Source: Bacillota bacterium (lineage in GTDB: Bacteria > Bacillota > Clostridia > Clostridiales > Clostridiaceae). From it: a stretch of 64,000 nucleotides of DNA. Shown one piece after another: positions 17,084 to 25,632 of this stretch (positions are counted from its first letter, which is position 1; every line of letters starts with the position of its first letter). Both the position numbers and the translations under genes were made by a program. The stretch is from the NCBI GenBank assembly GCA_030706015.1, contig JAUZPI010000011.1, forward strand, positions 16,027 to 80,026, read 5' to 3'. Under the pieces are notes generated by a model. That model saw only the letters and a list, made by a program, of their open reading frames with translations. It ran no database searches and was not told the origin of the DNA.

Positions 17084-19243
17084 GTGAAGAGATTAATTTT
17101 ATATATTAATATACCATTGATAATAATGGTAATAATAAAGTTTTTTTTTGTTAATCAAAATGATTTAATTAGATTCATTTTACTGTATATAACCATTAAT
17201 TTTGTCTTGATAATACCCGGAATGTTGTTTTGTAATATTATTTTTAATGCCAGACAATTTATGATCTTTGAACTGCCTAGTTTGTTTTTTGTAGGAAGTC
17301 TAATTAGTATATTTTTAATATTATCTGTATGTTTTATTCTTCAATTATCAATTAATGCGGCTGTAATATTATATTTATTGTATATCTTGGTTTTACTGAT
17401 TTATAACTTGAAAAAGAAACCCCAAATTAATATCAGTAAAACAGAAGTAGACAAAATTGATTGTATATATGTAATTTTAATAATTATCGCTATAATGGTT
17501 TTGGGTTTTTGCGGAAGTTCTGTAACGGGTGATCCTCTCACACATATATCATTAATCCGGAGATGTATAAGCGAGCACAATTTGGAAGCTATGACTTTGT
17601 ACCCTTTAAACGGAAAATCTTTTTGGGCAGGATATGTTTATAACTATTGGCACATTACAATTGGGATTATATCTATTATAAGCTGTAATGATCCCTGTTT
17701 TGTATGGGTTAACATTTTAACGTACATTATAATAGTCTTTTTTTCAGCGCAAATGCTTCTTGCAAATAAAATATTAAAAAACTATAAATATGTTTTACAA
17801 CTACCAGTATTTATAGTTTTATATTCTTTGATAACTGATGTGCATTTTAATGTTCCTGCTTTCAACTTGTCTAGGCTTTTGGTTCCTGAAAATTTAAACC
17901 GGGATATACTTATGGCTGTTAGTAGTTATTTTTTAATTGATATTTTAGAGTGTAAGCGTGAGCTATTTTATGATATATCAAATAAACTTTTTTTTGTGAT
18001 GACTCTTTGTGTAATCAACATAATACATATGAACTTTGTAATTTATTTAGGACTGATGTATGGAATATATATTTTAGTTATAGCTACTATTAATGTGAGA
18101 AATATGCGTATGTTAAGAAGATGTATTAGCTTAGGAATTTTACTTGTTATATCATTTATTCCTACATTGGTATTAAATATAAGGTATGTTAAACAAGATG
18201 AAATATCGATTCAGAAAGCAATGCAATATGTAATTGATAATAACATGATTACCTATATCAATAATCAAATAATAGTTAAGCCTCAAGGGAATTTACTATA
18301 TCTCATGGCTATTTTGGCAACTGGCATAATAGTTTTCAATAATAAGCTGACTATTATAAGAAAATGCTTTTTAGTGTACAGTACGTTGGCATTTATCCTT
18401 ATTAACAATGATATGATTATCCATATTTTAATAAAGATTTGTCCAATATGGATTTTGTGGAGGCTGCCTAATATAATACCAATTTGGGTTATTGTAGTGT
18501 ATCTAATTTTTGCTATGGAGAATATTGTTTATCAATTAGGGAATAGCGTAAAGAAAATAGATAAAAGAGTAGTTATGTTAGTTTATTCAATATTTTTTGC
18601 CTACATATTTATTCAACTGACGAAATTGGATTATATTAAGATGAATACATACAAGTTTATGTATATCAGCATATACTTACTTATACTGATCTATATAGGT
18701 ATAATGTTTGGTTTGATTGTTGAAAAATATCTCTCTATCAATGTACAGAAATCATCAATTTCAGTACTAGTTTTGGTAGTTTTGGTTTCCGTTACCGACC
18801 CGGGTAAAATAACCTTGGAGGTTATAAATAAAAGATTTATAAGTTCAATTGTTTATTCCAGTACATACGGTTATGGACCAGAGGATATAGTGGATGGCCA
18901 GTGGGATAATGAATTAATTGATTACATTAATAAAAGGATACCGGATCATTCAATGATTGCTTTCTCAAGCAAAGGAACTGGAGAAGTTACGATATGTTTT
19001 AAAAATATTAATATTCTTAGTTCTGCAAATGCGACTCCAAATGAAGAATTATATGTTAGGCAAATTGAAAATGAAAAATTATTCAATAAAACCACCAAAC
19101 TAGAGGAAGTTAAAGAAATATTAGGGAAATACAAGATAAAGTATATTATAATTACGCCTTCATTTAAGGCTGCTGTAAGTATGTATAAAGATTACCAAAA
19201 GGTTTATAGTAAAAATGGCTATTATATAATAAGAATAAATTGA
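17084..19243 (+). CDS. Large polytopic membrane protein, putative GT-C glycosyltransferase
   Basis: 719 residues with about a dozen hydrophobic segments over residues 1-580 and a soluble C-terminal domain (~590-719). An acidic extracellular loop after the fourth segment (around residues 150-170, G-D-P-L-T-H) resembles the catalytic loop region of GT-C enzymes that use polyprenyl-phosphate sugars. I do not recognise a named family with certainty. As the last gene of a flippase/GT2/DUF2304 set it is the expected transferase that moves the flipped sugar onto a wall polymer or protein outside the cell. GTG start, GAGGAG upstream. Confidence 0.65.
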   Translation: MKRLILYINIPLIIMVIIKFFFVNQNDLIRFILLYITINFVLIIPGMLFCNIIFNARQFMIFELPSLFFVGSLISIFLILSVCFILQLSINAAVILYLLYILVLLIYNLKKKPQINISKTEVDKIDCIYVILIIIAIMVLGFCGSSVTGDPLTHISLIRRCISEHNLEAMTLYPLNGKSFWAGYVYNYWHITIGIISIISCNDPCFVWVNILTYIIIVFFSAQMLLANKILKNYKYVLQLPVFIVLYSLITDVHFNVPAFNLSRLLVPENLNRDILMAVSSYFLIDILECKRELFYDISNKLFFVMTLCVINIIHMNFVIYLGLMYGIYILVIATINVRNMRMLRRCISLGILLVISFIPTLVLNIRYVKQDEISIQKAMQYVIDNNMITYINNQIIVKPQGNLLYLMAILATGIIVFNNKLTIIRKCFLVYSTLAFILINNDMIIHILIKICPIWILWRLPNIIPIWVIVVYLIFAMENIVYQLGNSVKKIDKRVVMLVYSIFFAYIFIQLTKLDYIKMNTYKFMYISIYLLILIYIGIMFGLIVEKYLSINVQKSSISVLVLVVLVSVTDPGKITLEVINKRFISSIVYSSTYGYGPEDIVDGQWDNELIDYINKRIPDHSMIAFSSKGTGEVTICFKNINILSSANATPNEELYVRQIENEKLFNKTTKLEEVKEILGKYKIKYIIITPSFKAAVSMYKDYQKVYSKNGYYIIRIN

Positions 19244-19347
19244 GGAACACAGTATAATAGTTAAGTTGTTATTAAGGTGATGTAAATATTTAAAATTAAA
19301 AAATGTTTTTTTTTATTTGTTAATATGATATTATATAAATAGTTGTT

Positions 19348-19378
19348 TTGACAAAATAAGCACAATGAAGAATTAATA
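19348..19378 (+). promoter_or_regulatory. Possible promoter before the initiating sugar transferase
   Basis: An exact TTGACA (19348-19353) is followed by a weak TTAATA (19373-19378) at a 19-base spacing. It would give a transcript starting just before the AGTGAGGTG ribosome site of the gene at 19404. Confidence 0.3.
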
Positions 19379-19403
19379 TATGGACATTAGTGAGGTGTTG
19401 CAA

Positions 19404-20795
19404 ATGAAAAAAAATGAGATAGTTACGGGACTTTATGAAATAGGAGTATATTTTGTAGATATGCTTATAGTTATGCTTTCAATATATGCTTCGTTTATTA
19501 TTAAATTTAACTTTAATTTTAATTTACCAAAATTTAATTTTCAGGCTTTTGAAATTAGTTTTCCATTTATTTTGATTACATATTTAGTTTTTATGTATGT
19601 ATTTGGACTAGTTGATATATTCAAGCATTCACTTGGAGAGACTTTGTATTCACTGTTTTTGACAGTAATAATGTTATTTGTCACTACTATGGCGATAACT
19701 TTCTTCATGCGCGCTTTTTCATATCCAAGAAGTGTAATTTTAATGAGTACGGTTATTCAATTTGTAGTTCTTGCAGGTTGGAGGACTTTTGTTTGGAAAT
19801 TAAAAAGATATTTCCACGGTTCAAAAGTAGTTATTGTAATTGGTGGAGAAAGTGCTGAGCGACTAGCAAAAAAAATATTAACAAAGAAAAATGATTTGTA
19901 TAAATTAAAATATGTATGCAGCGAGAAGTCAAGTAGATTATGGGAATTTTTAAAAAGCAGTGAAGTTGTATTTATGAGCGAAGAGGTTGAACAAAAAATT
20001 AAGGACGAAGTTGTAACAAGATGTTTAGATGAAAAAAAATCATTGTTTATTTTGCCTAGTCTTTATGATATAGGAATTATGAATGCAAAATTGGAGAAGG
20101 TAGATGACATACCTGTATTAGAAGTTAAGAAGATCGGTCTGACTATTGAAGAAGAGACAGTAAAAAGAATTATAGACATAGTACTATCTGCAATCGGTAT
20201 TGTTATTGCTACACCAGTAATGTTGATTATTTCTATACTTATAAAATGTTTTGATGGGGGAGAAGTTTTTTACCTTCAAGAAAGAGTAACAGAAAATGAG
20301 AGAACATTTAAGATAATAAAATTTAGGACGATGGTAAAAAATGCCGAGAAATTAACCGGTCCGGTAATCGCAGGGGAAGATGATCCAAGGATAACGCCAA
20401 TCGGAAAATTTATTAGAGCAACTAGAATAGATGAGCTACCTCAATTATTTAATATACTAATTGGGGATATGAGTATTGTTGGTCCTAGACCTGAGAGACC
20501 TTTCTTTGTGGAAAAATTTAAGGACGAAAATCCAGATTATAAATATAGAACTATAGTAAAAGCTGGTTTGACTGGTCTTGCACAAGTTCTAGGTAAGTAT
20601 AACACTACAGCTGAAGATAAGTTGAGATATGACGTTTTATATATTAAGAACTACTCTGTCTTATTAGATTTAAAATTAATTCTTCAAACAGTAAAAATTA
20701 TGTTTATGAAAGAAAGCACAGAAGGTTTAAAAGAAGATGCCTCATTTAAGAAGATTGTGGATAAGTATGGAAGCGAAGTTATAGTTGATAGATAA
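19404..20795 (+). CDS. Initiating undecaprenyl-phosphate sugar phosphotransferase (PHPT/WbaP-like)
   Basis: Transfers a sugar-1-phosphate from a UDP-sugar to undecaprenyl phosphate, the first membrane step of Wzx/Wzy polysaccharide assembly. The N-terminal part has four membrane helices and a CoA-binding-like domain. The C-terminal ~200 residues are the bacterial sugar transferase core: RIIDIVLSAIGIV helix, K-F-R-T-M, RIDELPQL-N-I-GDMS-I-V-G-P-R-P. 463 residues from ATG 19404, chosen because GAGGTG (19392-19397) lies 6 bases before it; an upstream ATG at 19380 lacks a ribosome site. Donor specificity (Gal, Glc, or QuiNAc-type) is not readable. Confidence 0.92.
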   Translation: MKKNEIVTGLYEIGVYFVDMLIVMLSIYASFIIKFNFNFNLPKFNFQAFEISFPFILITYLVFMYVFGLVDIFKHSLGETLYSLFLTVIMLFVTTMAITFFMRAFSYPRSVILMSTVIQFVVLAGWRTFVWKLKRYFHGSKVVIVIGGESAERLAKKILTKKNDLYKLKYVCSEKSSRLWEFLKSSEVVFMSEEVEQKIKDEVVTRCLDEKKSLFILPSLYDIGIMNAKLEKVDDIPVLEVKKIGLTIEEETVKRIIDIVLSAIGIVIATPVMLIISILIKCFDGGEVFYLQERVTENERTFKIIKFRTMVKNAEKLTGPVIAGEDDPRITPIGKFIRATRIDELPQLFNILIGDMSIVGPRPERPFFVEKFKDENPDYKYRTIVKAGLTGLAQVLGKYNTTAEDKLRYDVLYIKNYSVLLDLKLILQTVKIMFMKESTEGLKEDASFKKIVDKYGSEVIVDR

Positions 20796-20845
20796 AGTAA
20801 ACATTTTAAATAAGTACACCTTTTATGTAGAATGGAGGCAATTTT

Positions 20846-22240
20846 GTGAAGAAAGTCTTTTGGGTTGCAATTTCAATAATATTTTTTGCATTGGCTGGGA
20901 TATGTGTTTCGAAATTGTATCTTAATAGTAGAGCGGTTACGGAAGCTAGCATAAAGGTTAGTGATTTTTCAGGTGATAACATACAGTTATTTAAAAATAA
21001 TACTTTTATTGAGAAAGAAATGAATGCTTTACTGTATAAAACCTTAGTAGTAGAGAATAAATCAGATGAAAGTATTAAAAAAGGAATAATAAAACAATTA
21101 GATGTAAGTACTGACCGTTTAAGTTATAAATTTGAACTTAATAATGATTTTAAATGGTCAAATGGAAGAACGATAAATAGTGATGATGTTATCGAAACAT
21201 TAAAAAGTAAAAAACAAAACAATTTAAAATCTCTAGACAACATTATGAAGGTCATCAAAGTTGATGATAATAAATTTACTATTACATTGAAATCAGAAGA
21301 TGAGAACTTTTTAAATGTTTTATCTCAACAACATATTTATCCAGTAGAACTGAAGAATGATAAAATAGATTCGAATAACTATAAAGACATCGTTACTCTT
21401 AAAAATACTAGCATTAAAAATTTGAACAGCGTTGAAATAGCAATAGCTCATGATAAAGATTTAATACATTTCAAAAATAGTGGTGAATGTGATTATTCAT
21501 TGTATAAGGCATCCGATTTTATAGATAATTACAATAATATAAAGCAGTTGAGAATAAAGCCTGTATATTTAGAAAATATGTATGATTTATGCTTCAATTT
21601 AAAAAGTGATTTTTCTTCAAATGAAAATAACAGGCAAGCTTTTATGGATAATATAAATTCTTCAGAAATTATTAATAACGTATATAAAGATACTGTTATT
21701 GCTGATAAGACCAATTCAATATTTTTTTATTATTATAATAGCTATCAATATTATGACTTGAAGTACTCAAATAACAAACTAAAATTATCAAATGATAAAA
21801 CTATTAGTATTTTGGTTAATAAAGATGATAAAACTGCGGTAAATATAGCTAGTGAAATTATTAGTCAATTAAAAGGGAAAGCTAATATTTTACCAACATA
21901 TCTATCTATAGAAGATTACAATAATGAATTAAGCAAGCAGCTAGACAAGAAATATGATTTGCTTATATTTAATACAAAGACTAATAGAAGTATATTAGAT
22001 TTTGTAAGAGAAAATTACAGTTCTAATATCACTGGTATAAATAATTTGAATGATATGCTTGCTGGAAAGTTTTATCCAGCAGAAAGAACGGAAATGAGTA
22101 AATATTTAGTAGATAACAACATTGTTAGGCCTTTAGTTTACGAACAAAAGATAGTTAAGTTTAGCAAAAAAGTTTATTTAAATAAAAAATATGATGAATT
22201 TGAGAATTTGGTTAATCAGTATATAGATTTGTATGAATAG
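20846..22240 (+). CDS. Membrane-anchored extracellular protein resembling a family 5 solute-binding protein
   Basis: 464 residues. An N-terminal hydrophobic anchor (residues 4-24) lacks a clean lipobox. Residues ~90-200 resemble the SBP_bac_5 (oligopeptide/nickel-binding) core: Y-K-F-E-L-N-N-D-F-K-W-S-N-G-R-x-I-N-S-D-D-V, then F-T-I-T-L-K. The remainder follows weakly, with many Asn/Lys/Asp residues. No ABC transporter subunits lie near. It sits between the initiating transferase and a GT2 and overlaps the next gene by no more than a few bases. A role in import is doubtful; I infer a domain borrowed for glycan or lipid binding during polymer assembly or attachment. GTG start with GGAGG. Confidence 0.6.
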   Translation: MKKVFWVAISIIFFALAGICVSKLYLNSRAVTEASIKVSDFSGDNIQLFKNNTFIEKEMNALLYKTLVVENKSDESIKKGIIKQLDVSTDRLSYKFELNNDFKWSNGRTINSDDVIETLKSKKQNNLKSLDNIMKVIKVDDNKFTITLKSEDENFLNVLSQQHIYPVELKNDKIDSNNYKDIVTLKNTSIKNLNSVEIAIAHDKDLIHFKNSGECDYSLYKASDFIDNYNNIKQLRIKPVYLENMYDLCFNLKSDFSSNENNRQAFMDNINSSEIINNVYKDTVIADKTNSIFFYYYNSYQYYDLKYSNNKLKLSNDKTISILVNKDDKTAVNIASEIISQLKGKANILPTYLSIEDYNNELSKQLDKKYDLLIFNTKTNRSILDFVRENYSSNITGINNLNDMLAGKFYPAERTEMSKYLVDNNIVRPLVYEQKIVKFSKKVYLNKKYDEFENLVNQYIDLYE

Positions 22241-22265
22241 TATAGGCAGAGGTGTGTTTAATAGT

Positions 22266-22922
22266 ATGAAGAAGAATTTTACCTTAATTGCAAGCATTAT
22301 TCTAATTTTACTTTTGTGTTTGCTATTTTATAAAGAACAAAATAAGATGACCAACAGTGATGTTATCGGAAATAATATAGAATATGCTAAGTTTGATTTA
22401 AAAATTAATGATAAATATGCTAACTACTATGCATCTACATATAATTATTTACTTGTAGATGGCCAAAGCAAGTTGGCTGATAAATCTTTATTTTTGATTG
22501 ATAAGTCTCAATTAGATAATTTTAAAAAGTCACTTGATAACTTGGGATATAGTCCTAGTAAGAATCTTACTTTGTTCAGTGTTATACAGCGGGATGATTA
22601 TGCTAAGGGTGACAAGGTATCGTTAAAATTTTTAATTAATGGCAAACTATATAATGTAGAGGATGTAGTATTAAATAATAGTAATGAAACTTATAACTTT
22701 TGCTATGTAGGTAATAACTTTATATCCAAAGGAGAACAACTAGATAAAGGTGAAGTTATTAGTATGGTTTCAGATCCAGTTTCAATTTTAAGTGATGCTA
22801 CATTCATCTCCGGATATGATTTGTTAGAAAGAACAAAGTTTAAAATTAATAAAAATATATTGAAAAAGTCAAATAATTCAGTTCAATTAATTATGTTTAA
22901 AAATAATTCAAGTGTAAAGTAG
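22266..22922 (+). CDS. Membrane-anchored extracellular protein of unknown function
   Basis: 218 residues: N-terminal anchor (about residues 5-24, rich in Leu/Ile) and an outside domain with no recognised family. An upstream ATG at 22233 overlaps the previous gene, but AGAGGTG at 22248-22254 and the MKKN signal-anchor start support 22266. Two cysteines only (one in the anchor). Extreme AT/Asn-Lys bias as in the preceding gene. The tight arrangement with the solute-binding-like protein suggests the two work as a pair. Not a Wzz, LCP or WbpC-type protein as far as I can see. Confidence 0.6.
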   Translation: MKKNFTLIASIILILLLCLLFYKEQNKMTNSDVIGNNIEYAKFDLKINDKYANYYASTYNYLLVDGQSKLADKSLFLIDKSQLDNFKKSLDNLGYSPSKNLTLFSVIQRDDYAKGDKVSLKFLINGKLYNVEDVVLNNSNETYNFCYVGNNFISKGEQLDKGEVISMVSDPVSILSDATFISGYDLLERTKFKINKNILKKSNNSVQLIMFKNNSSVK

Positions 22923-22931
22923 AGGGTTAGT

Positions 22932-23832
22932 ATGGCAAAGGTTGATTTAAGTGTTATTATTGTTAATTGGAATACACGAGAGCTGCTTAAAGATTGTATA
23001 GATTCTATATATCAGAATACACAAGGTGATTTTGATATATTTGTAGTTGATAACAATTCAAGTGATGGCAGCTGTGAAATGTTGAAAGAAGAGTTTTCTG
23101 ACAAAAATAATTTAAACATTATAGAAAACAAAGATAATAAGGGATTTGCAGCAGCAAATAATCAGGCTATAAGGCTTTCTAATGCAAATGCTGTTCTGTT
23201 GCTTAATCCAGATACTATTGTACATAAAAATGTCATATTTGAATGTTATAATCAATTAATGGGTGATGAAAAGTTAGGGGTAGTAGGTTGTAAGGTGTTG
23301 AATCCAGATGGAACATTACAACTTGCCTGCAGGAGAATGGCGCCTAATCCAAAAGATGCATTTTATAAATTATTAGGTATTAGTAAATTGAAAAAAAAAT
23401 GATAAGAAATATTCACAGTACAATTTAACATATGTTCCTGAGGATGAGTTTCTTGAAGTGGATTCAGTTTCAGGTTGTTTTTTGATGATGAAAAATGAAG
23501 TTATCGAAAAAATAGGAGGATTGGATGAGACGTTCTTCATGTACGGAGAAGAGATGGATTGGTGTATGCGAGCAAAAAAAGCTGGATACATAGTAAAGTA
23601 TTGTCCTGTAGGAACTATCACTCATTTTAAAGGTGAAAGCAGTAAGAAGTTAGGTGTTAAAGCTACTTATGAATTTTATAGAGCAATGTATATTTTTTAC
23701 AACAAGTACAATAAAGAAGAACACAATTTATTTTTTAATCTTCTTGTGTATTCGGGTATTGTGGTTCTAGGATTTGTTAATGTAATAAAAGTAATTTTAA
23801 TGCGAGAAAAACGTGTTGGATCGAAAGGTTAG
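22932..23832 (+). pseudogene. Family 2 glycosyltransferase (rhamnosyltransferase-like) split by a frameshift at an A9 tract
   Basis: The first part (22932-23402) has the GT2 core: SVIIVNWNTRELL, VVDNNSSDGS, NKGFAAANNQ and LLNPDT. It stops just after a run of nine A at 23391-23399. The second part continues in the +1 frame (recognisable from about 23400, clearly VDSVSGCF onward), with GGLDETFFMYGEEMDWC, ending at 23832. Total span is 901 bases: removing one A gives a continuous 299-residue enzyme with all expected motifs and the normal family length. So this is a one-base change: mutation, sequencing error, phase-variable switch, or a gene rescued by slippage on the A9. Function if intact: adds a sugar (often rhamnose) to the lipid-linked repeat unit. 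AGAGGG precedes ATG. Confidence 0.88.
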
Positions 23833-23839
23833 TGGTTTT

Positions 23840-24538
23840 ATGAGAATATATGCAATACTTTTAGCGGGTGGATCAGGCTCAAGAATGAATATGGATAAAC
23901 CAAAGCAATTTCTAAAATTTGAGGATAAAACAATCATGGAGCATACTGTAGAGAAATTTGTTAAATCTCAAATAATTGACGAGATTGTTATTGTTATGAA
24001 TAAACAATATATTGATGAATCAAAAGCAATTATAGATAAAAGGTGCTATGACAAAAGAATATCAATTATTGAAGGCGGATCATCTAGACAAGAGTCTACC
24101 TTTAATGCTCTAGAATATCTAAAGGATAAAAATCCAGAAATAGTAGTAATACATGATATAGTAAGGCCGTTTATAACTGATGCCATTATTAGAGAATCAG
24201 TTGAAGAAGCTAGAATATATGGAGCTGTTGATGTTTGTGTAAAAACTACGGATACCATCGTGCAATCAAGTAATGGTTTTATAGATACAATTCCAAAACG
24301 TGAATTTTTATACAATGGACAAACACCGCAAGTGTTTAAGTATGAAATAATTAAGAAAGCTCATGATGTGGCAGTAAGTGAAAAATTTACTGATACAACA
24401 GATGATGTAAAATTGGTTCTTAGAATTAATGAAAAGGTTAAAATTGTAGAAGGTAGTTATGATAATGTTAAATTAACAACACAATCCGATATAGAACTAT
24501 TCAAAAAGCTTTTTACAAAAGAGGATGGTAGGATATGA
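23840..24538 (+). CDS. tarI: Ribitol-5-phosphate cytidylyltransferase (TarI-like)
   Basis: Makes CDP-ribitol from CTP and ribitol-5-phosphate. ILLAGGSGSRM, KPKQFL and H-D-I-V-R-P-F are the IspD/TarI superfamily motifs; D-T-I-P-K-R...Y-N-G-Q-T-P-Q-V-F resembles TarI more than IspD. The decisive evidence is the next gene, a clear TarJ, and the glycan setting. 232 residues from ATG 23840. The ribosome site is weak (AAAGG about 12 bases upstream), and the start lies just after the split GT2. IspD (isoprenoid synthesis) is the alternative reading and is rejected on context. Confidence 0.85.
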   Translation: MRIYAILLAGGSGSRMNMDKPKQFLKFEDKTIMEHTVEKFVKSQIIDEIVIVMNKQYIDESKAIIDKRCYDKRISIIEGGSSRQESTFNALEYLKDKNPEIVVIHDIVRPFITDAIIRESVEEARIYGAVDVCVKTTDTIVQSSNGFIDTIPKREFLYNGQTPQVFKYEIIKKAHDVAVSEKFTDTTDDVKLVLRINEKVKIVEGSYDNVKLTTQSDIELFKKLFTKEDGRI

Positions 24539-25632
24539 AAACACTCAATAATAGAATTATGCAATTAACAAAACCATATAAGTTTGAAAAGATAGAAAAG
24601 AATGTCATAGTTAATGATTGTGATGTTGTGGTAAAACCAACTCTAGCTTATATTTGTGCAGCAGATATGAGGTATTATACTGGAAACAGACGACCAGAAG
24701 CCTTGAAGAAAAAGTTACCTATGGCCTTATTGCATGAGGGGATAGGTATAGTTCAAGGGGATACGAAGGGATTTTCTAAAGGCGATAAAGTAGTAATTGT
24801 GCCTAACATACCTGGTTATGTGGTTAATGAAACGTCACCAGAAGAATGTTGCGTAGCATGTTCCAATAAAAATATTGGGGAAAATTATTGTGCTTCAGGA
24901 AAGTTTATTTCAAGTGGTGCAGATGGAATTATGCAAAAAAGTGTAATCCATCCTTCTGAATGCGTTGTTAAAATACCTGAAGGCGTTCCAGATGAAGTAG
25001 CAGCATTAAGTGAACTAGCTACAGTTAGCTATGCCGCAAGTAAAAAAGTTGATATAAAAGAAAATGACACAATAGCAATATTTGGTAATGGAGCAGTTGG
25101 ATACATTTTATATTGCGTTATATCCTTTGTATATAATATTGACAAAGATAGGTTATTCATAATAGGTACAGATGAATCAAAAATGGAAGCATTTGAACAT
25201 GCCACTAAATTAAATATTAGAAATGATGAAGATGCGGATAAGATAGCTAATATAAATGCAAACTATGTATTTGAATGTGTTGGTGGAAATAATATGGGAA
25301 GTGCAATAAATACAGCTATTAACCTAATTGAGCGTGGTGGAGTCATTATATCTATGGGTGTTTGCGAAGAAAATGTAGCAATAAATATGAGAGATGTTTT
25401 AGAAAAAGGACTAACTATTAAAGGATCAAGCAGAAGTTCTAGATTTGAATATCCCATTGTTTTAGAATATATGAAGGACGAAAAATTTCAGCAGATGTTG
25501 AGAAAGATTATTTATGAAAATGCCTTCAAAATACAAAGTGTTCAAAATTTGAAAGAGGCATTTGATTTTGCAGCAAGTAAAGATTATTGGGGTAAAATAC
25601 TTTTAGAATTTGAAGAGGATTTGTATGAGTGA
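24535..25632 (+). CDS. tarJ: Ribulose-5-phosphate reductase (TarJ-like, zinc alcohol dehydrogenase family)
   Basis: Reduces D-ribulose-5-phosphate to ribitol-5-phosphate with NADPH, supplying TarI. Medium-chain dehydrogenase: N-terminal zinc-binding region YICAADMRYYTGNR...LPMALLHEGIG, SSGADGIMQ, coenzyme site FGNGAVGYI, then FECVGG and L-E-K-G-L-T-I-K-G-S-S-R-S. This order matches staphylococcal TarJ closely. Start overlaps tarI stop by 4 bases (ATGA), with AGGATGGTAGGAT upstream, so the two are coupled. 365 residues. No tarF/K/L polymerase lies nearby, so CDP-ribitol must be used by another enzyme, probably the CDP-alcohol phosphotransferase 1.4 kb downstream. Confidence 0.9.
   Translation: MKTLNNRIMQLTKPYKFEKIEKNVIVNDCDVVVKPTLAYICAADMRYYTGNRRPEALKKKLPMALLHEGIGIVQGDTKGFSKGDKVVIVPNIPGYVVNETSPEECCVACSNKNIGENYCASGKFISSGADGIMQKSVIHPSECVVKIPEGVPDEVAALSELATVSYAASKKVDIKENDTIAIFGNGAVGYILYCVISFVYNIDKDRLFIIGTDESKMEAFEHATKLNIRNDEDADKIANINANYVFECVGGNNMGSAINTAINLIERGGVIISMGVCEENVAINMRDVLEKGLTIKGSSRSSRFEYPIVLEYMKDEKFQQMLRKIIYENAFKIQSVQNLKEAFDFAASKDYWGKILLEFEEDLYE

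Noticed and set aside
23840..24538. IspD (isoprenoid pathway) identity
   Set aside because: The downstream TarJ-like gene, glycan context and TarI-like C-terminal motifs make the ribitol cytidylyltransferase reading better.
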